Shown here piece by piece: positions 46,423-56,074 of a stretch of DNA of 64,000 bases. Below the pieces are notes generated by a model. The model saw only the letters and a program-made list of their open reading frames with translations, had not been told where the DNA came from and did no database searches. The stretch is from Sphingomonas flavalba. Lineage in GTDB: Bacteria > Pseudomonadota > Alphaproteobacteria > Sphingomonadales > Sphingomonadaceae. The translations under genes were made by a program, and so were the position numbers. The stretch spans positions 62,001-126,000 of the forward strand of contig NZ_SPHY01000008.1 of the NCBI RefSeq assembly GCF_004796535.1. Direction: 5' to 3'. Numbering within the stretch: the first letter of the stretch is position 1; each line of letters opens with the position of its first letter.

Positions 46423-46839
46423 TCAATGCGCCGGCGTCTCCATGATCTCGGTCAGCACCCCGCCCATGTCCTTCGGGTGGACGAAGAACACCGGCGTGCC
46501 GTGCGCGCCGATCCGCGGCGCCCCCAGCACCCGCGCGCCCTTGTCCTCGAACCACGCTTTCGCCGCCTGAATGTCGGGCACCTCGAAGCAGACATGATGC
46601 TGCCCGCCGAGCGGGTTCTTCTCCAGGAATTTCGCGATCGGCGAATCGGCGCCCAGCGGCTCGATCAGCTCGATCTGGCTGTTCGGCGTGTCGATGAAAC
46701 ACACCTTCACCCCCTGCGCCGGCAGGTCGAACGCCTCGCGCACCACCTCCGCCCCCATCACGGCGCGATAGCGCGCGACACTCTCCACGATCGACGGCGT
46801 CGCCACTCCGACATGGTTCAGACGGCCCAGTTTCACCAC
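46423..46839 (-). CDS. mce: methylmalonyl-CoA epimerase
   Basis: 138 residues, glyoxalase/VOC fold. It interconverts (S)- and (R)-methylmalonyl-CoA between the carboxylase and the mutase. MVKLGRLNHVGVATPSIVES holds the first metal histidine, QIELIEPLG the glutamate, GGQHHVCFEVPDI the second histidine and FVHPKDMGGVLTEIME the last glutamate. The ring of genes pccB-mce-scpA-pccA completes the pathway. Confidence 0.97.
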   Translation of the reverse strand: MVKLGRLNHVGVATPSIVESVARYRAVMGAEVVREAFDLPAQGVKVCFIDTPNSQIELIEPLGADSPIAKFLEKNPLGGQHHVCFEVPDIQAAKAWFEDKGARVLGAPRIGAHGTPVFFVHPKDMGGVLTEIMETPAH

Positions 46840-46873
46840 AATCCTCCCGTCACCGCCACGACCCCGCCTTTCC

Positions 46874-46910
46874 CGTCATTGCGAGACGCCGCAGGCGACG
46901 AAGCAATCCA
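46874..46910. repeat. GTCATTGCGAG...GAAGCAATCC repeat, copy R1
   Basis: CCGTCATTGCGAG then a variable 14-nt centre and GAAGCAATCC. The two halves are common to all copies in this cluster; the centre differs (ACGCCGCAGGCGAC here). Confidence 0.85.
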
Positions 46911-46938
46911 TCCTCAAGCATCCGACACCTCACCAGCC

Positions 46939-47244
46939 TTAACCGTGGACGATATCCTCATACAAATCTTTCCACCCCGGATTGAGCGCCGCGATCAACG
47001 CCAGCTTGCGCGCTCGCGACCCGCCCTTGATCTGCTTCTCGCGCCGGATCGCCGATTCCATGTCCGGCGCCATGTCGTACCAGACCAGCATCTTGCATCC
47101 GTACCGCCGGGTGAACCCGCCAGTCACGCCTTCCCGGTGCTGCCAGGCACGCTGCGGCAGGTTCGACGTCACGCCGGTATACAGCACTCCGCCCGGCCGG
47201 TTCGCCATGATATACACCGCCGGCCACCGCTCCCGCCCGCCCAT
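46939..47244 (-). CDS. GIY-YIG domain endonuclease-like protein (UPF0213 type)
   Basis: 101 residues from MGGRERWPAVYIMANRPGGV. GIY-YIG appears as VYI and YTG (VLYTGVTSNLPQRAWQHREG), followed by FTRRYGCKMLVWYD, the ExxxxREKQIKGGSRARKL helix with the metal glutamate and the final NPGWKDL asparagine. These single-domain proteins are likely nucleases of unknown target. It lies in the propionate operon between mce and pccB, unlike its neighbours in function, and is ringed by four copies of a dispersed repeat. Confidence 0.9.
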   Translation of the reverse strand: MGGRERWPAVYIMANRPGGVLYTGVTSNLPQRAWQHREGVTGGFTRRYGCKMLVWYDMAPDMESAIRREKQIKGGSRARKLALIAALNPGWKDLYEDIVHG

Positions 47245-47269
47245 CACGCCCCCTATTCCCCCGCGCCCC

Positions 47270-47303
47270 ATCCTTGCGAGGCGTCGCGGGCGACGGAGCA
47301 TCC
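47270..47303. repeat. GTCATTGCGAG-type repeat, copy R2 (diverged)
   Basis: ATCCTTGCGAGGCGTCGCGG then GCGACGGAGCATCC. It keeps the general pattern of R1 with changes in both halves. It lies upstream of the GIY-YIG start on the minus strand. Confidence 0.6.
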
Positions 47304-47323
47304 GTGCCGGTCGCCCCCCCGCC

Positions 47324-47432
47324 AGATTGCTTCGCTACGCTCGCAATGACGGAAAAGGGCTGCCGCGGACGCTCAACCGTCACGCGCCTCCATCCCTCAA
47401 CTCCCGTCATTGCGAGCGTAGCGAAGCAATCC
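47324..47432. repeat. inverted pair R3/R4 of the GTCATTGCGAG repeat
   Basis: R3 (47325-47352) and R4 (47404-47432) are copies of GCGAGCGTAGCGAAGCAATC in opposite orientation. Twenty-eight bases pair perfectly across a 51-nt spacer, so the mRNA between pccB and the GIY-YIG gene could form a long hairpin. Confidence 0.85.
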
Positions 47433-47510
47433 AGAGCGCCGGCGGACATGGGCCGCCCCGCTTGCCCTCGACTCCTCGCAACATCTGCCCGGCACCCGCC
47501 GCCCCACCCC

Positions 47511-49043
47511 TCACAGCGGAATATTGTCGTGCTTCTTCCACGGATTCTCCAGCGCCTTGTTGCGCAGTTTCCGCAGGCCGAGCGCGATGCGGCGGCGGGT
47601 CGAATGCGGCATGATCACCTCGTCGATGAAGCCTTTCGACGCGGCGACGAACGGGTTGGCGAAGCGCGCCTCATACTCGTGGGTCCGCTCGGCGATCTTG
47701 TCGGCATCGCCGATGTCCTGGCGAAAGATGATCTCGACCGCGCCCTTGGCGCCCATCACCGCGATCTCGGCGGTCGGCCAGGCATAGTTCAGGTCGCCGC
47801 GCAGGTGCTTCGACGCCATGACGTCGTAGGCGCCGCCATAGGCCTTGCGGGTGATGACGGTGATCTTCGGCACCGTCGCCTCGGCATAGGCGAACAGCAG
47901 CTTGGCGCCGTTCTTGATGATGCCGTTATGCTCCTGGGCGACGCCGGGCAGGAATCCGGGCACGTCGACGAAGGTGACGATCGGGATGTTGAACGCGTCG
48001 CAGAAGCGGACGAAGCGCCCCGCCTTCTTCGACGCGGCGATGTCGAGGCAGCCGGCGAGCACCATCGGCTGATTGGCGACGATGCCGACGCTGCGCCCCT
48101 CGATCCGGCCGAATCCGGTCAGGATATTGGCGGCGTGGGCGGGCTGGACCTCGAAGAAATCGCCTTCGTCGACGACCTTGCGGATCAGCTCGCCCATGTC
48201 ATAGGGCTGGTTGGCGCTGGCCGGGATCAGCGTGTCCAGGCTGTCTTCGATCCGGTCCCAGGCGTCCGCAGTCGGCCGCTCCGGCACCGCCTCGCGGTTG
48301 GACGCGGGCAGGAAGCCGACGAAGGCGCGGGTGGCGAGCAGCGCCTCGATGTCGTTCTCGAACGCGACGTCGGCGACCCCCGACCGGGTGGTGTGGGTGA
48401 CGGCGCCGCCTAGCTCCTCTTGCGTCACGACTTCGTTGGTAACCGTCTTGACCACGTCCGGCCCGGTGACGAACATGTAGGAACTGTCCTTCACCATGAA
48501 GATGAAGTCGGTCATCGCCGGCGAATAGACCGCGCCGCCGGCGCACGGCCCCATGATCACGCTGATCTGCGGCACCACGCCGGATGCCAGCACGTTCCTC
48601 TGGAACACCTCGGCATAGCCGCCGAGCGAGGCCACGCCTTCCTGGATGCGGGCACCGCCCGAATCGTTCAGGCCGATGACCGGGGCGCCGACCTTCATCG
48701 CCATGTCCATGATCTTGCAGATCTTCTGCGCGTGCCGCTCGCTCAGCGAGCCGCCGAACACGGTGAAATCCTGCGAGAACACATAGACCAGCCGGCCGTC
48801 GATCGTGCCCGATCCGGTGACGACGCCGTCGCCGGGGACGACCTGCGCCGGCATGCCGAAATCGACGCAGTTATGCTCGACATACATGTCGAGCTCCTCG
48901 AAGCTGCCTTCGTCGAGCAGCACCTGCACCCGTTCGCGCGCCGTCAGCTTGCCCTTGGCGTGCTGGGCGTCGATGCGTTTCTGCCCGCCGCCGAGCAGCG
49001 CCTGCGCACGGCGTTCGGCCAACTGGTCGATAATCGTCTGCAT
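47511..49043 (-). CDS. pccB: propionyl-CoA carboxylase beta subunit (carboxyltransferase)
   Basis: 510 residues. It moves the carboxyl group from biotin to propionyl-CoA to give (S)-methylmalonyl-CoA. Two crotonase-like halves: N-terminal [20 protein letters not shown] and [21 protein letters not shown]-terminal [20 protein letters not shown] and [19 protein letters not shown]. The aspartate that sets propionyl specificity lies in the [10 protein letters not shown] region typical of PccB. GGAGAAGCC precedes the chosen ATG. It heads the leftward cluster and faces the scfR-like gene. Confidence 0.96.
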   Translation of the reverse strand: MQTIIDQLAERRAQALLGGGQKRIDAQHAKGKLTARERVQVLLDEGSFEELDMYVEHNCVDFGMPAQVVPGDGVVTGSGTIDGRLVYVFSQDFTVFGGSLSERHAQKICKIMDMAMKVGAPVIGLNDSGGARIQEGVASLGGYAEVFQRNVLASGVVPQISVIMGPCAGGAVYSPAMTDFIFMVKDSSYMFVTGPDVVKTVTNEVVTQEELGGAVTHTTRSGVADVAFENDIEALLATRAFVGFLPASNREAVPERPTADAWDRIEDSLDTLIPASANQPYDMGELIRKVVDEGDFFEVQPAHAANILTGFGRIEGRSVGIVANQPMVLAGCLDIAASKKAGRFVRFCDAFNIPIVTFVDVPGFLPGVAQEHNGIIKNGAKLLFAYAEATVPKITVITRKAYGGAYDVMASKHLRGDLNYAWPTAEIAVMGAKGAVEIIFRQDIGDADKIAERTHEYEARFANPFVAASKGFIDEVIMPHSTRRRIALGLRKLRNKALENPWKKHDNIPL

Positions 49044-49091
49044 GGCTTCTCCACCCTTCGCCAGCGTGCCTCTTTCCAGCGAAAGCACGGC

Positions 49092-49136
49092 GTTGCAAAT
49101 GTGAACTTGCAAAGTTGCGAAGGGTCGATTTGCAAA
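49092..49136. promoter_or_regulatory. cluster of four TTTGCAAA-like half-sites, operator of pccB/scfR
   Basis: GTTGCAAA (49092-49099), CTTGCAAA (49106-49113), GTTGCGAA (49114-49121) and TTTGCAAA (49129-49136) lie in the divergent promoter region. TTTGCAAA pairs are the known sites of the related PccR of Rhodobacter, and a TTTGCAAA core is bound by RamB of corynebacteria. Spacing here (14, 8 and 15 bp between starts) differs from the published PccR pair. Confidence 0.7.
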
Positions 49137-49142
49137 CTATCC

Positions 49143-50558
49143 TTGCCGGGTTTCGACAGTGAGTTCACCCTGATAACCAAGCAGAGACTCTTCGCCGGCG
49201 AACGCCTCCGCGCCATCCGCCGCCGCGCCGGCCTCGGCCAGGCTGCGATGGCCGCCCGCCTCGGCATCTCGGTCAGCTATCTGAGCCAGATCGAGAATGA
49301 CGATCGCCCGCTGACCTCCGCCGTCCTCGCCGCCCTCGCCCGCCATCATCCGTTCGACCTCGCCGCGATCGAGGCGGACCAGCCGACCCGCCGCTTCGCC
49401 GCCGCCCGCGCCGCGCTTGATGATCCGGTGTTCGCCGGCTCCGCCCTCGCTCCCGACGCGCTCGCCCGCATCGTCGAGCAGCAGCCCGCCTTCGCCGACC
49501 GCTTCATCGCCCTCCACGCCGCCTACCGCCGCGCCGAGGAACGGCTGCAGATGGTCGACGAGGGGCTGGAGAGCGGCGGCGGCCGCCTGCCGTGGGAAGA
49601 GGTGCGCGACTGGTTTCACGAAGCCGGCAACTATGTCGACCTGCTCGACCGGGGCGCCGAGGCACTGGCCGCCCGCCTCGGCGACGGCGACCACGCGCTG
49701 CGCGACGCGCTCGCCGAACGCGGCATCGCGGTCGCCGCGACCGACGATCCGGCAACGCTGCGCCGGCTCGACCGCGCCGGCGGCCGTCTCGCCGTCTCCG
49801 CCGCGCTGCCGGCGGAGAGCCGCCGCTTCATGCTCGCCCATCAACTGGCGGCGATCGCCTTTGCCGAGCCGATCGCGGCAATCGCCGAAAGCGCGGCGCT
49901 GCGCTCGGCAGAGGCCCGGCGGCTGCTCGCCGTCGGCCTCGCCAACTATGCCGCCGGCGCGCTGCTGATGCCCTATGAACGGTTCCGCGCCGCCGCCCGC
50001 GCCTTCCGCCACGACATCGACCGGCTGCGCCAGCGTTTCGCGGTCAGCTTCGAACAGGCATGCCACCGCCTGTCGACCCTCCAGCGCCCCGGCGCGCGCG
50101 GGGTGCCGATGTTCTTCTGCCGGGTCGACATGGCCGGCAACATCACCAAGCGGCACAGCGCCACCCGCCTGCAGTTCGCCCGTTTCGGCGGCGCCTGCCC
50201 GCTCTGGGCGGTGCACGAGGCGGTCGCCATCCCAGACCGGATCATGACCCAGCTTGTCGAAACGCCGGACGGGGTGCGCTACGTCTCAATGGCCAAAGGG
50301 CTGGTCAAGGCATCGGGCAGCTTCGCCCGCGCCCCGCGCCGCTACGCCGTCGCGCTGGGCTGCGAGGCGGCGCATGCCCGCGATTTCGTCTATGCCGACG
50401 CGATCGATGTCGACGGGCCGGGCGCCGCGACGCCGATCGGCATCTCCTGCCGCCTCTGCCCGCGCCCCGACTGCGACCAGCGCGCCTTCCCGCCCGCCGA
50501 CCGCGCGATCGCGGTCGATCCGGACATCCGGCGGATCGTGCCCTACCGGCTCGGCTGA
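49143..50558 (+). CDS. ScfR/PccR-type short-chain acyl-CoA regulator, non-ATG start
   Basis: 471 residues from a TTG at 49143. XRE helix-turn-helix ([20 protein letters not shown], about residues 25-45), then IrrE/DUF955-like middle and a DUF2083-type C-terminal domain with [18 protein letters not shown]. This is the family of PccR, MccR and RamB, which sense acyl-CoA and control propionyl-CoA and acetate genes. No ATG or GTG fits just before the conserved [15 protein letters not shown] at 49101 lies inside the operator, and CTG 49167 and ATA 49170 are closer still. Start is unsure. Confidence 0.88.
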   Translation: MPGFDSEFTLITKQRLFAGERLRAIRRRAGLGQAAMAARLGISVSYLSQIENDDRPLTSAVLAALARHHPFDLAAIEADQPTRRFAAARAALDDPVFAGSALAPDALARIVEQQPAFADRFIALHAAYRRAEERLQMVDEGLESGGGRLPWEEVRDWFHEAGNYVDLLDRGAEALAARLGDGDHALRDALAERGIAVAATDDPATLRRLDRAGGRLAVSAALPAESRRFMLAHQLAAIAFAEPIAAIAESAALRSAEARRLLAVGLANYAAGALLMPYERFRAAARAFRHDIDRLRQRFAVSFEQACHRLSTLQRPGARGVPMFFCRVDMAGNITKRHSATRLQFARFGGACPLWAVHEAVAIPDRIMTQLVETPDGVRYVSMAKGLVKASGSFARAPRRYAVALGCEAAHARDFVYADAIDVDGPGAATPIGISCRLCPRPDCDQRAFPPADRAIAVDPDIRRIVPYRLG

Positions 50559-50629
50559 AATCCCGGATCGGGCTTGCGTTTCCCTATCGCCGCCGCGCAA
50601 TATCCGCGGCGATCCGATCGGGGGAAGGC

Positions 50630-52570
<1,941 letters not shown>

Positions 52571-52572
52571 CG

Positions 52573-53664
52573 ATGGCGGGCGGCGCGGGCGAAGTCCGGC
52601 GCCAGCGCATCGCCCGGCTCGCCCTTGCCGGGGCCCTCCTCCTGCTCGGCCTGTGGGTCGCCCGCGCTTTCCTGCCGGCGCTGCTCTGGGCGCTGGTCAT
52701 CGCCATCGCGATCGACCCGCTCTATGCGCGAGCGGAGGCGCGCTGGCCGCGCTGGCGCCGCCATGCCCTGCCGGCGCTCGCCACCGTCGCGCTGGCGCTG
52801 GCCGTGCTGCTGCCGCTCGCCTTCGGCCTGCTCCGCGCCGCGCATGAGGCGCACGAGCTGGCGACATGGCTGGCCGCCGCCCGCGCCAATGGCATCGCGC
52901 CGCCCGACTGGCTGGCCCAGTTGCCGTTCGGCCGCCACGCCGCCGCCGACTGGTGGGCCGCGAACCTCGCCACGCCGGAGGCCGCGCAGCGCCAGTTCGG
53001 CCATCTGAGCGATAGCGTGATGATCGAGCGAAGCCGGCTGCTCGGCACCCGCATCCTCCACCACGCGACCATCTTCGCCTTCACGCTCGTCGCGCTATTC
53101 TTCATGCTGCGCGACAAGGCGGCGATCGCGGAACAGGCCAGGCTGGCCGGCGACCGCATCTTCGGCCCTTCGGGCGAGCGGGTCGGCCTGCAGATCATCC
53201 GCTCGGTCCGCGGCACGATCGACGGACTGGTGCTGGTCGGCATCGGCGAAGGCGTGGTGATGGCGGTCGGGTATGTCGTCGCCGGGGTGCCGCACCCGAT
53301 CCTGCTCGGCGCGCTGACCGCGGTCGCCGCGATGATCCCGTTCGGCGCCGCGCTGCTGATCGGGGCGGCGGCGGTGCTGCTGCTGATGCAGGGGGCGATG
53401 GGCGCAGCGATCGCGATCATGCTGCTCGGCCTGGTCGTCGTCGCCATCGCCGACCACGCCGTCCGCCCACTCCTGATCGGCGGCGCGACGCGGCTGCCCT
53501 TTCTCTGGGTGCTGATCGGCATATTGGGCGGGGTCGAGGCGTTCGGCCTGATCGGCCTGTTCATCGGCCCGGCGGTGATGGCGGCGCTGATCATGCTGTG
53601 GCGCGAACTGGTCGGCGCCGCCCAGCCGCAACCGTCCCCCGCCGGAACAGGCGATCAGCCGTAA
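52573..53664 (+). CDS. AI-2E family (PerM-type) transporter
   Basis: 363 residues with about eight membrane helices. Family marks are the N-terminal pair of helices (LALAGALLLLGLWVARAF, ALLWALVIAIAIDPLYARAE), a soluble middle region and GTIDGLVLVGIGEGVVMAVG with the C-terminal VVVAIADHAVRPLLIGGATR and LWVLIGILGGVEAFGLIGLF. Despite the name most members are not shown to carry autoinducer-2; some are Na+/H+ exchangers. It begins 2 bp after the acs stop. Confidence 0.92.
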   Translation: MAGGAGEVRRQRIARLALAGALLLLGLWVARAFLPALLWALVIAIAIDPLYARAEARWPRWRRHALPALATVALALAVLLPLAFGLLRAAHEAHELATWLAAARANGIAPPDWLAQLPFGRHAAADWWAANLATPEAAQRQFGHLSDSVMIERSRLLGTRILHHATIFAFTLVALFFMLRDKAAIAEQARLAGDRIFGPSGERVGLQIIRSVRGTIDGLVLVGIGEGVVMAVGYVVAGVPHPILLGALTAVAAMIPFGAALLIGAAAVLLLMQGAMGAAIAIMLLGLVVVAIADHAVRPLLIGGATRLPFLWVLIGILGGVEAFGLIGLFIGPAVMAALIMLWRELVGAAQPQPSPAGTGDQP

Positions 53665-53743
53665 CCGGGCTGTAACCGACGCGTCACGCCGCTTACTTTC
53701 GCGGCGGATAGCCGACCCTTCCAGTCAACGAGGGGTTAAGCAT

Positions 53744-54544
53744 ATGATGAAGCCACTGCTCGCCGCGGGCGCCGCCCTGCTGGCACTCGCGCCCGCCCAT
53801 GCCGGGACGCTGATCCTCGCCGGCGATGCGACGATCGCCTTCCGCATCAACACCGGTGTTACCACCGGTGCGGCCAGCCTGGCCGGCAACGTCACCTTCG
53901 CCAAGACCATCCTGGGCGCCGGCAAGACCGTAGCCGTGCTCGGCGACAGCGAGAACTACAATGGCCCGGGGCAGTTGACCGCCGCCTATAACAGCTTCGC
54001 CGGCGTCACCGCGACCAGCTTCTACGGTGCGGTCACCGACGCCCGGCTGGAGAATGTCGACCTGCTGTTCGCCTTCTTCCCATCCCGCGCGTTCAGCATG
54101 GCGGAGACCGAAGCGCTCACCGCCTTCCTCGATCGCGGCGGCACGCTGTTCCTTGCCGGCGAATCCGCGCACGATCCGTTCGGCAACCCGCTTGGCTTGG
54201 CCTCGAACACTCGCATCAACGATCTGCTCGCCGGGCTGGGATCGACGATGCGGCTCGACCAGGTCTCGCTTGACATCAGCGACCAGTTCGCCGTCGGCAA
54301 CGAGGTCGTCGCCCATCCGCTGACTGCCGGCGTCGCCAGCTTCGGCTACGGCCTGACCACCACCGTCAACGGCGGTGCCGCCTTGTTCCTGACCAACGAC
54401 CTCAAGCCGTTCGTCGCGGTCGAGACGATCGGCACCGCCGCAGTGCCCGAACCGGCAACCTGGGCGATGCTGATCGCTGGGTTCGGCCTGGTCGGCGGCG
54501 CCGTCCGCGCGCGGCGGCGACGCCTGGAGTCCTTTGCCGCCTGA
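53744..54544 (+). CDS. PEPxxWA-CTERM sorting domain protein
   Basis: 266 residues. Signal peptide (MMKPLLAAGAALLALAPAHA), a mature domain with a DUF4350/GATase-like look (VDLLFAFFPSRAFSMAE, LTAFLDRGGTLFLAGESAHD) and the sorting tag VPEPATWAMLIAGFGLVGGA followed by a basic VRARRRR end. The tag marks it for an exosortase-linked system that is not in this window. Function unknown; it may be an extracellular protein that works with exopolysaccharide. GAGGGG precedes the ATG. Confidence 0.92.
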   Translation: MMKPLLAAGAALLALAPAHAGTLILAGDATIAFRINTGVTTGAASLAGNVTFAKTILGAGKTVAVLGDSENYNGPGQLTAAYNSFAGVTATSFYGAVTDARLENVDLLFAFFPSRAFSMAETEALTAFLDRGGTLFLAGESAHDPFGNPLGLASNTRINDLLAGLGSTMRLDQVSLDISDQFAVGNEVVAHPLTAGVASFGYGLTTTVNGGAALFLTNDLKPFVAVETIGTAAVPEPATWAMLIAGFGLVGGAVRARRRRLESFAA

Positions 54545-54639
54545 TCGGGCAAGGCAAAGCTGTCGCGCCGACAACATCAGGTTAAGGCGTGGGAAACCGT
54601 TTGCGGCCCATCATCGTTGCACCAACATCGGGAGGCAGG

Positions 54640-55194
54640 ATGATGGGCAGGCAAACGCAGCACGCAACCGGGGCGATGGCTCTCGCGGAGATGCGCGAAT
54701 TCGCCGGGTTCAGCGCTGGCGCACAGCGCTATATCCGCCGCTCGCTCGACATCGGCCTGAAGCGGGCCGACGCGGCGAAGCTGTGGTCGCGCGACCCGAT
54801 CGAATCAGCCAGCATTGGCGCGCAGGCTCGGCTCTATGTCCGGCTCGACGAACTGCGCGGGCTGGTCCCCGACGACAGCGGCATCGCGGCGATCGAGCCG
54901 TTCATCGCGCCGCTGATCTCGCTGTCCGCTTTCGACCTGGGGCAGGGGCGGCTCGACAGCTTCGCCGCCTACCGCTTCCTCTACGAACGGCTGGTCGGCG
55001 CCGGTGCGCGGCCGTGGCTGCCCGGCGCCTTCTGCGCGGCGGCGGCGTTGCCCCACCTCCACCCGGACCGGCGGCGCGCGCTGCTCCAGTCGATCAGCGA
55101 GGCGGCGGCGACCGCCCCTGGCTGGTCCAGCCGCTCGCCCGGCTTCTTTCCCGCCTGGGTCGACAAGGTCGAGGCGGACGCGCTGCCCAACTGA
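54640..55194 (+). CDS. cytosolic helical protein of unknown function
   Basis: I do not recognise this 184-residue protein. The start MMGRQTQHATGAMALAEMRE has GGAGG 4-7 nt upstream, while the longer frame start at 54589 has none. It has no signal peptide, is mostly helical, and contains RYIRRSLDIGLKRADAAKLW and an aromatic end WSSRSPGFFPAWVDKVEADA. Codon use is normal for the region. It stands alone between the PEP-CTERM gene and the Nudix gene. Confidence 0.8.
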   Translation: MMGRQTQHATGAMALAEMREFAGFSAGAQRYIRRSLDIGLKRADAAKLWSRDPIESASIGAQARLYVRLDELRGLVPDDSGIAAIEPFIAPLISLSAFDLGQGRLDSFAAYRFLYERLVGAGARPWLPGAFCAAAALPHLHPDRRRALLQSISEAAATAPGWSSRSPGFFPAWVDKVEADALPN

Positions 55195-55202
55195 GCGCAC
55201 CG

Positions 55203-55264
55203 GGGCATTTTATTTTCCGCATTTTCCGAGCCGTCGGGTGATTCCGCCAGGCTTGAAAATGCCC
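55203..55264. terminator. possible bidirectional terminator with long loop
   Basis: GGGCATTTT (55203-55211) pairs with AAAATGCCC (55256-55264) across a 44-nt loop between convergent genes. The AT-rich stem and surrounding T-rich sequence may terminate, but the loop is long. Confidence 0.35.
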
Positions 55265-55271
55265 TGGCCGC

Positions 55272-56030
55272 CTACATCCGCATCGCCGTCGCCACCGGCT
55301 CGCGCGCGACCGGGTAGCCGCGTCCTTCGGGGATGCGCAGATAGCGTTCGCCGTCGACCTCCTCGATCCACGGCGTGATCGTGCTGATCGGGTGGCGGCC
55401 GGCATCGGCGACGGCGTCGGCGAAGCTGGCGAACTGGGCCAGCCGCTCCAGGTTGCGGCGGGTGGGGAAGATCACCTTGTCCTCGCCCCGGTCGCAGGCG
55501 GCGAGCACGGCGGTGGCGCTGCCCCAGAACAGCCGGACATTTTCCGTCGCGTCGACCCGCGCCGCCGGGCCGCCGGCCGGCGCCCGCGCCAGATAGAAGC
55601 GGGTGTCGAAGATCCGCGCATGCGGCAGCTTCGGGCACCAGCGCGCGAACGGCACCAGCGTGTCGGTCTTCAGCCGCAACCCGGCGGCGGCGAGCAATGG
55701 GCCGAACGGCTGCCCGGCATGCAGCCCGGCGCGCAACGCGGCGAGGGCGGCGGTGTCCGGCGCCGGGTCCAGCCCGATGGCGAGGCCGCTTTCCTCGATC
55801 GTCTCGCGGATTGCGGCGACGCGGGCGGCCGCGTCCTCCGCCGCCAGCCCCCCGCCGATGGCGGCGGCGAGCGCATGGTCGCCAGGATCGACCCGGCCGC
55901 CGGGAAAGACCAGCGCCCCGGCGGCGAACGCCATCTCGCCGGACCGCTGGACGACCAGCAGCTCCGGCGGCGCGGCGATGCGGTCGCGCAGCAGGATCAG
56001 GGTCGCGGCGGGAATGGGGGAACTATCCAT
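55272..56030 (-). CDS. Nudix hydrolase
   Basis: 252 residues. The Nudix box is spread as FPGGRVDPGDH and AARVAAIRETIEESGL (G-x-REx2EE, about residues 45-83), with an insert before the helix that lengthens the canonical 23-residue box. It should cleave a nucleoside diphosphate linked to another group with Mg2+. The length and C-terminal part (FFDTRFYL-type, PFARWCPKLPHARIFDTRFY) are close to the NUDT19/RP2p-like class that acts on CoA. It begins 45 bp after the stop of the PYROXD2-like gene. Confidence 0.9.
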   Translation of the reverse strand: MDSSPIPAATLILLRDRIAAPPELLVVQRSGEMAFAAGALVFPGGRVDPGDHALAAAIGGGLAAEDAAARVAAIRETIEESGLAIGLDPAPDTAALAALRAGLHAGQPFGPLLAAAGLRLKTDTLVPFARWCPKLPHARIFDTRFYLARAPAGGPAARVDATENVRLFWGSATAVLAACDRGEDKVIFPTRRNLERLAQFASFADAVADAGRHPISTITPWIEEVDGERYLRIPEGRGYPVAREPVATAMRM

Positions 56031-56074
56031 TGCGCCGATATGCGCCTTGCGCGGTGGCGATCCAAGGGCGGCGG

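Noticed and set aside
46874-47432. The repeat cluster as a CRISPR array
   Set aside because: The copies differ in orientation, centre and spacing and contain a gene between them; no cas genes are present.
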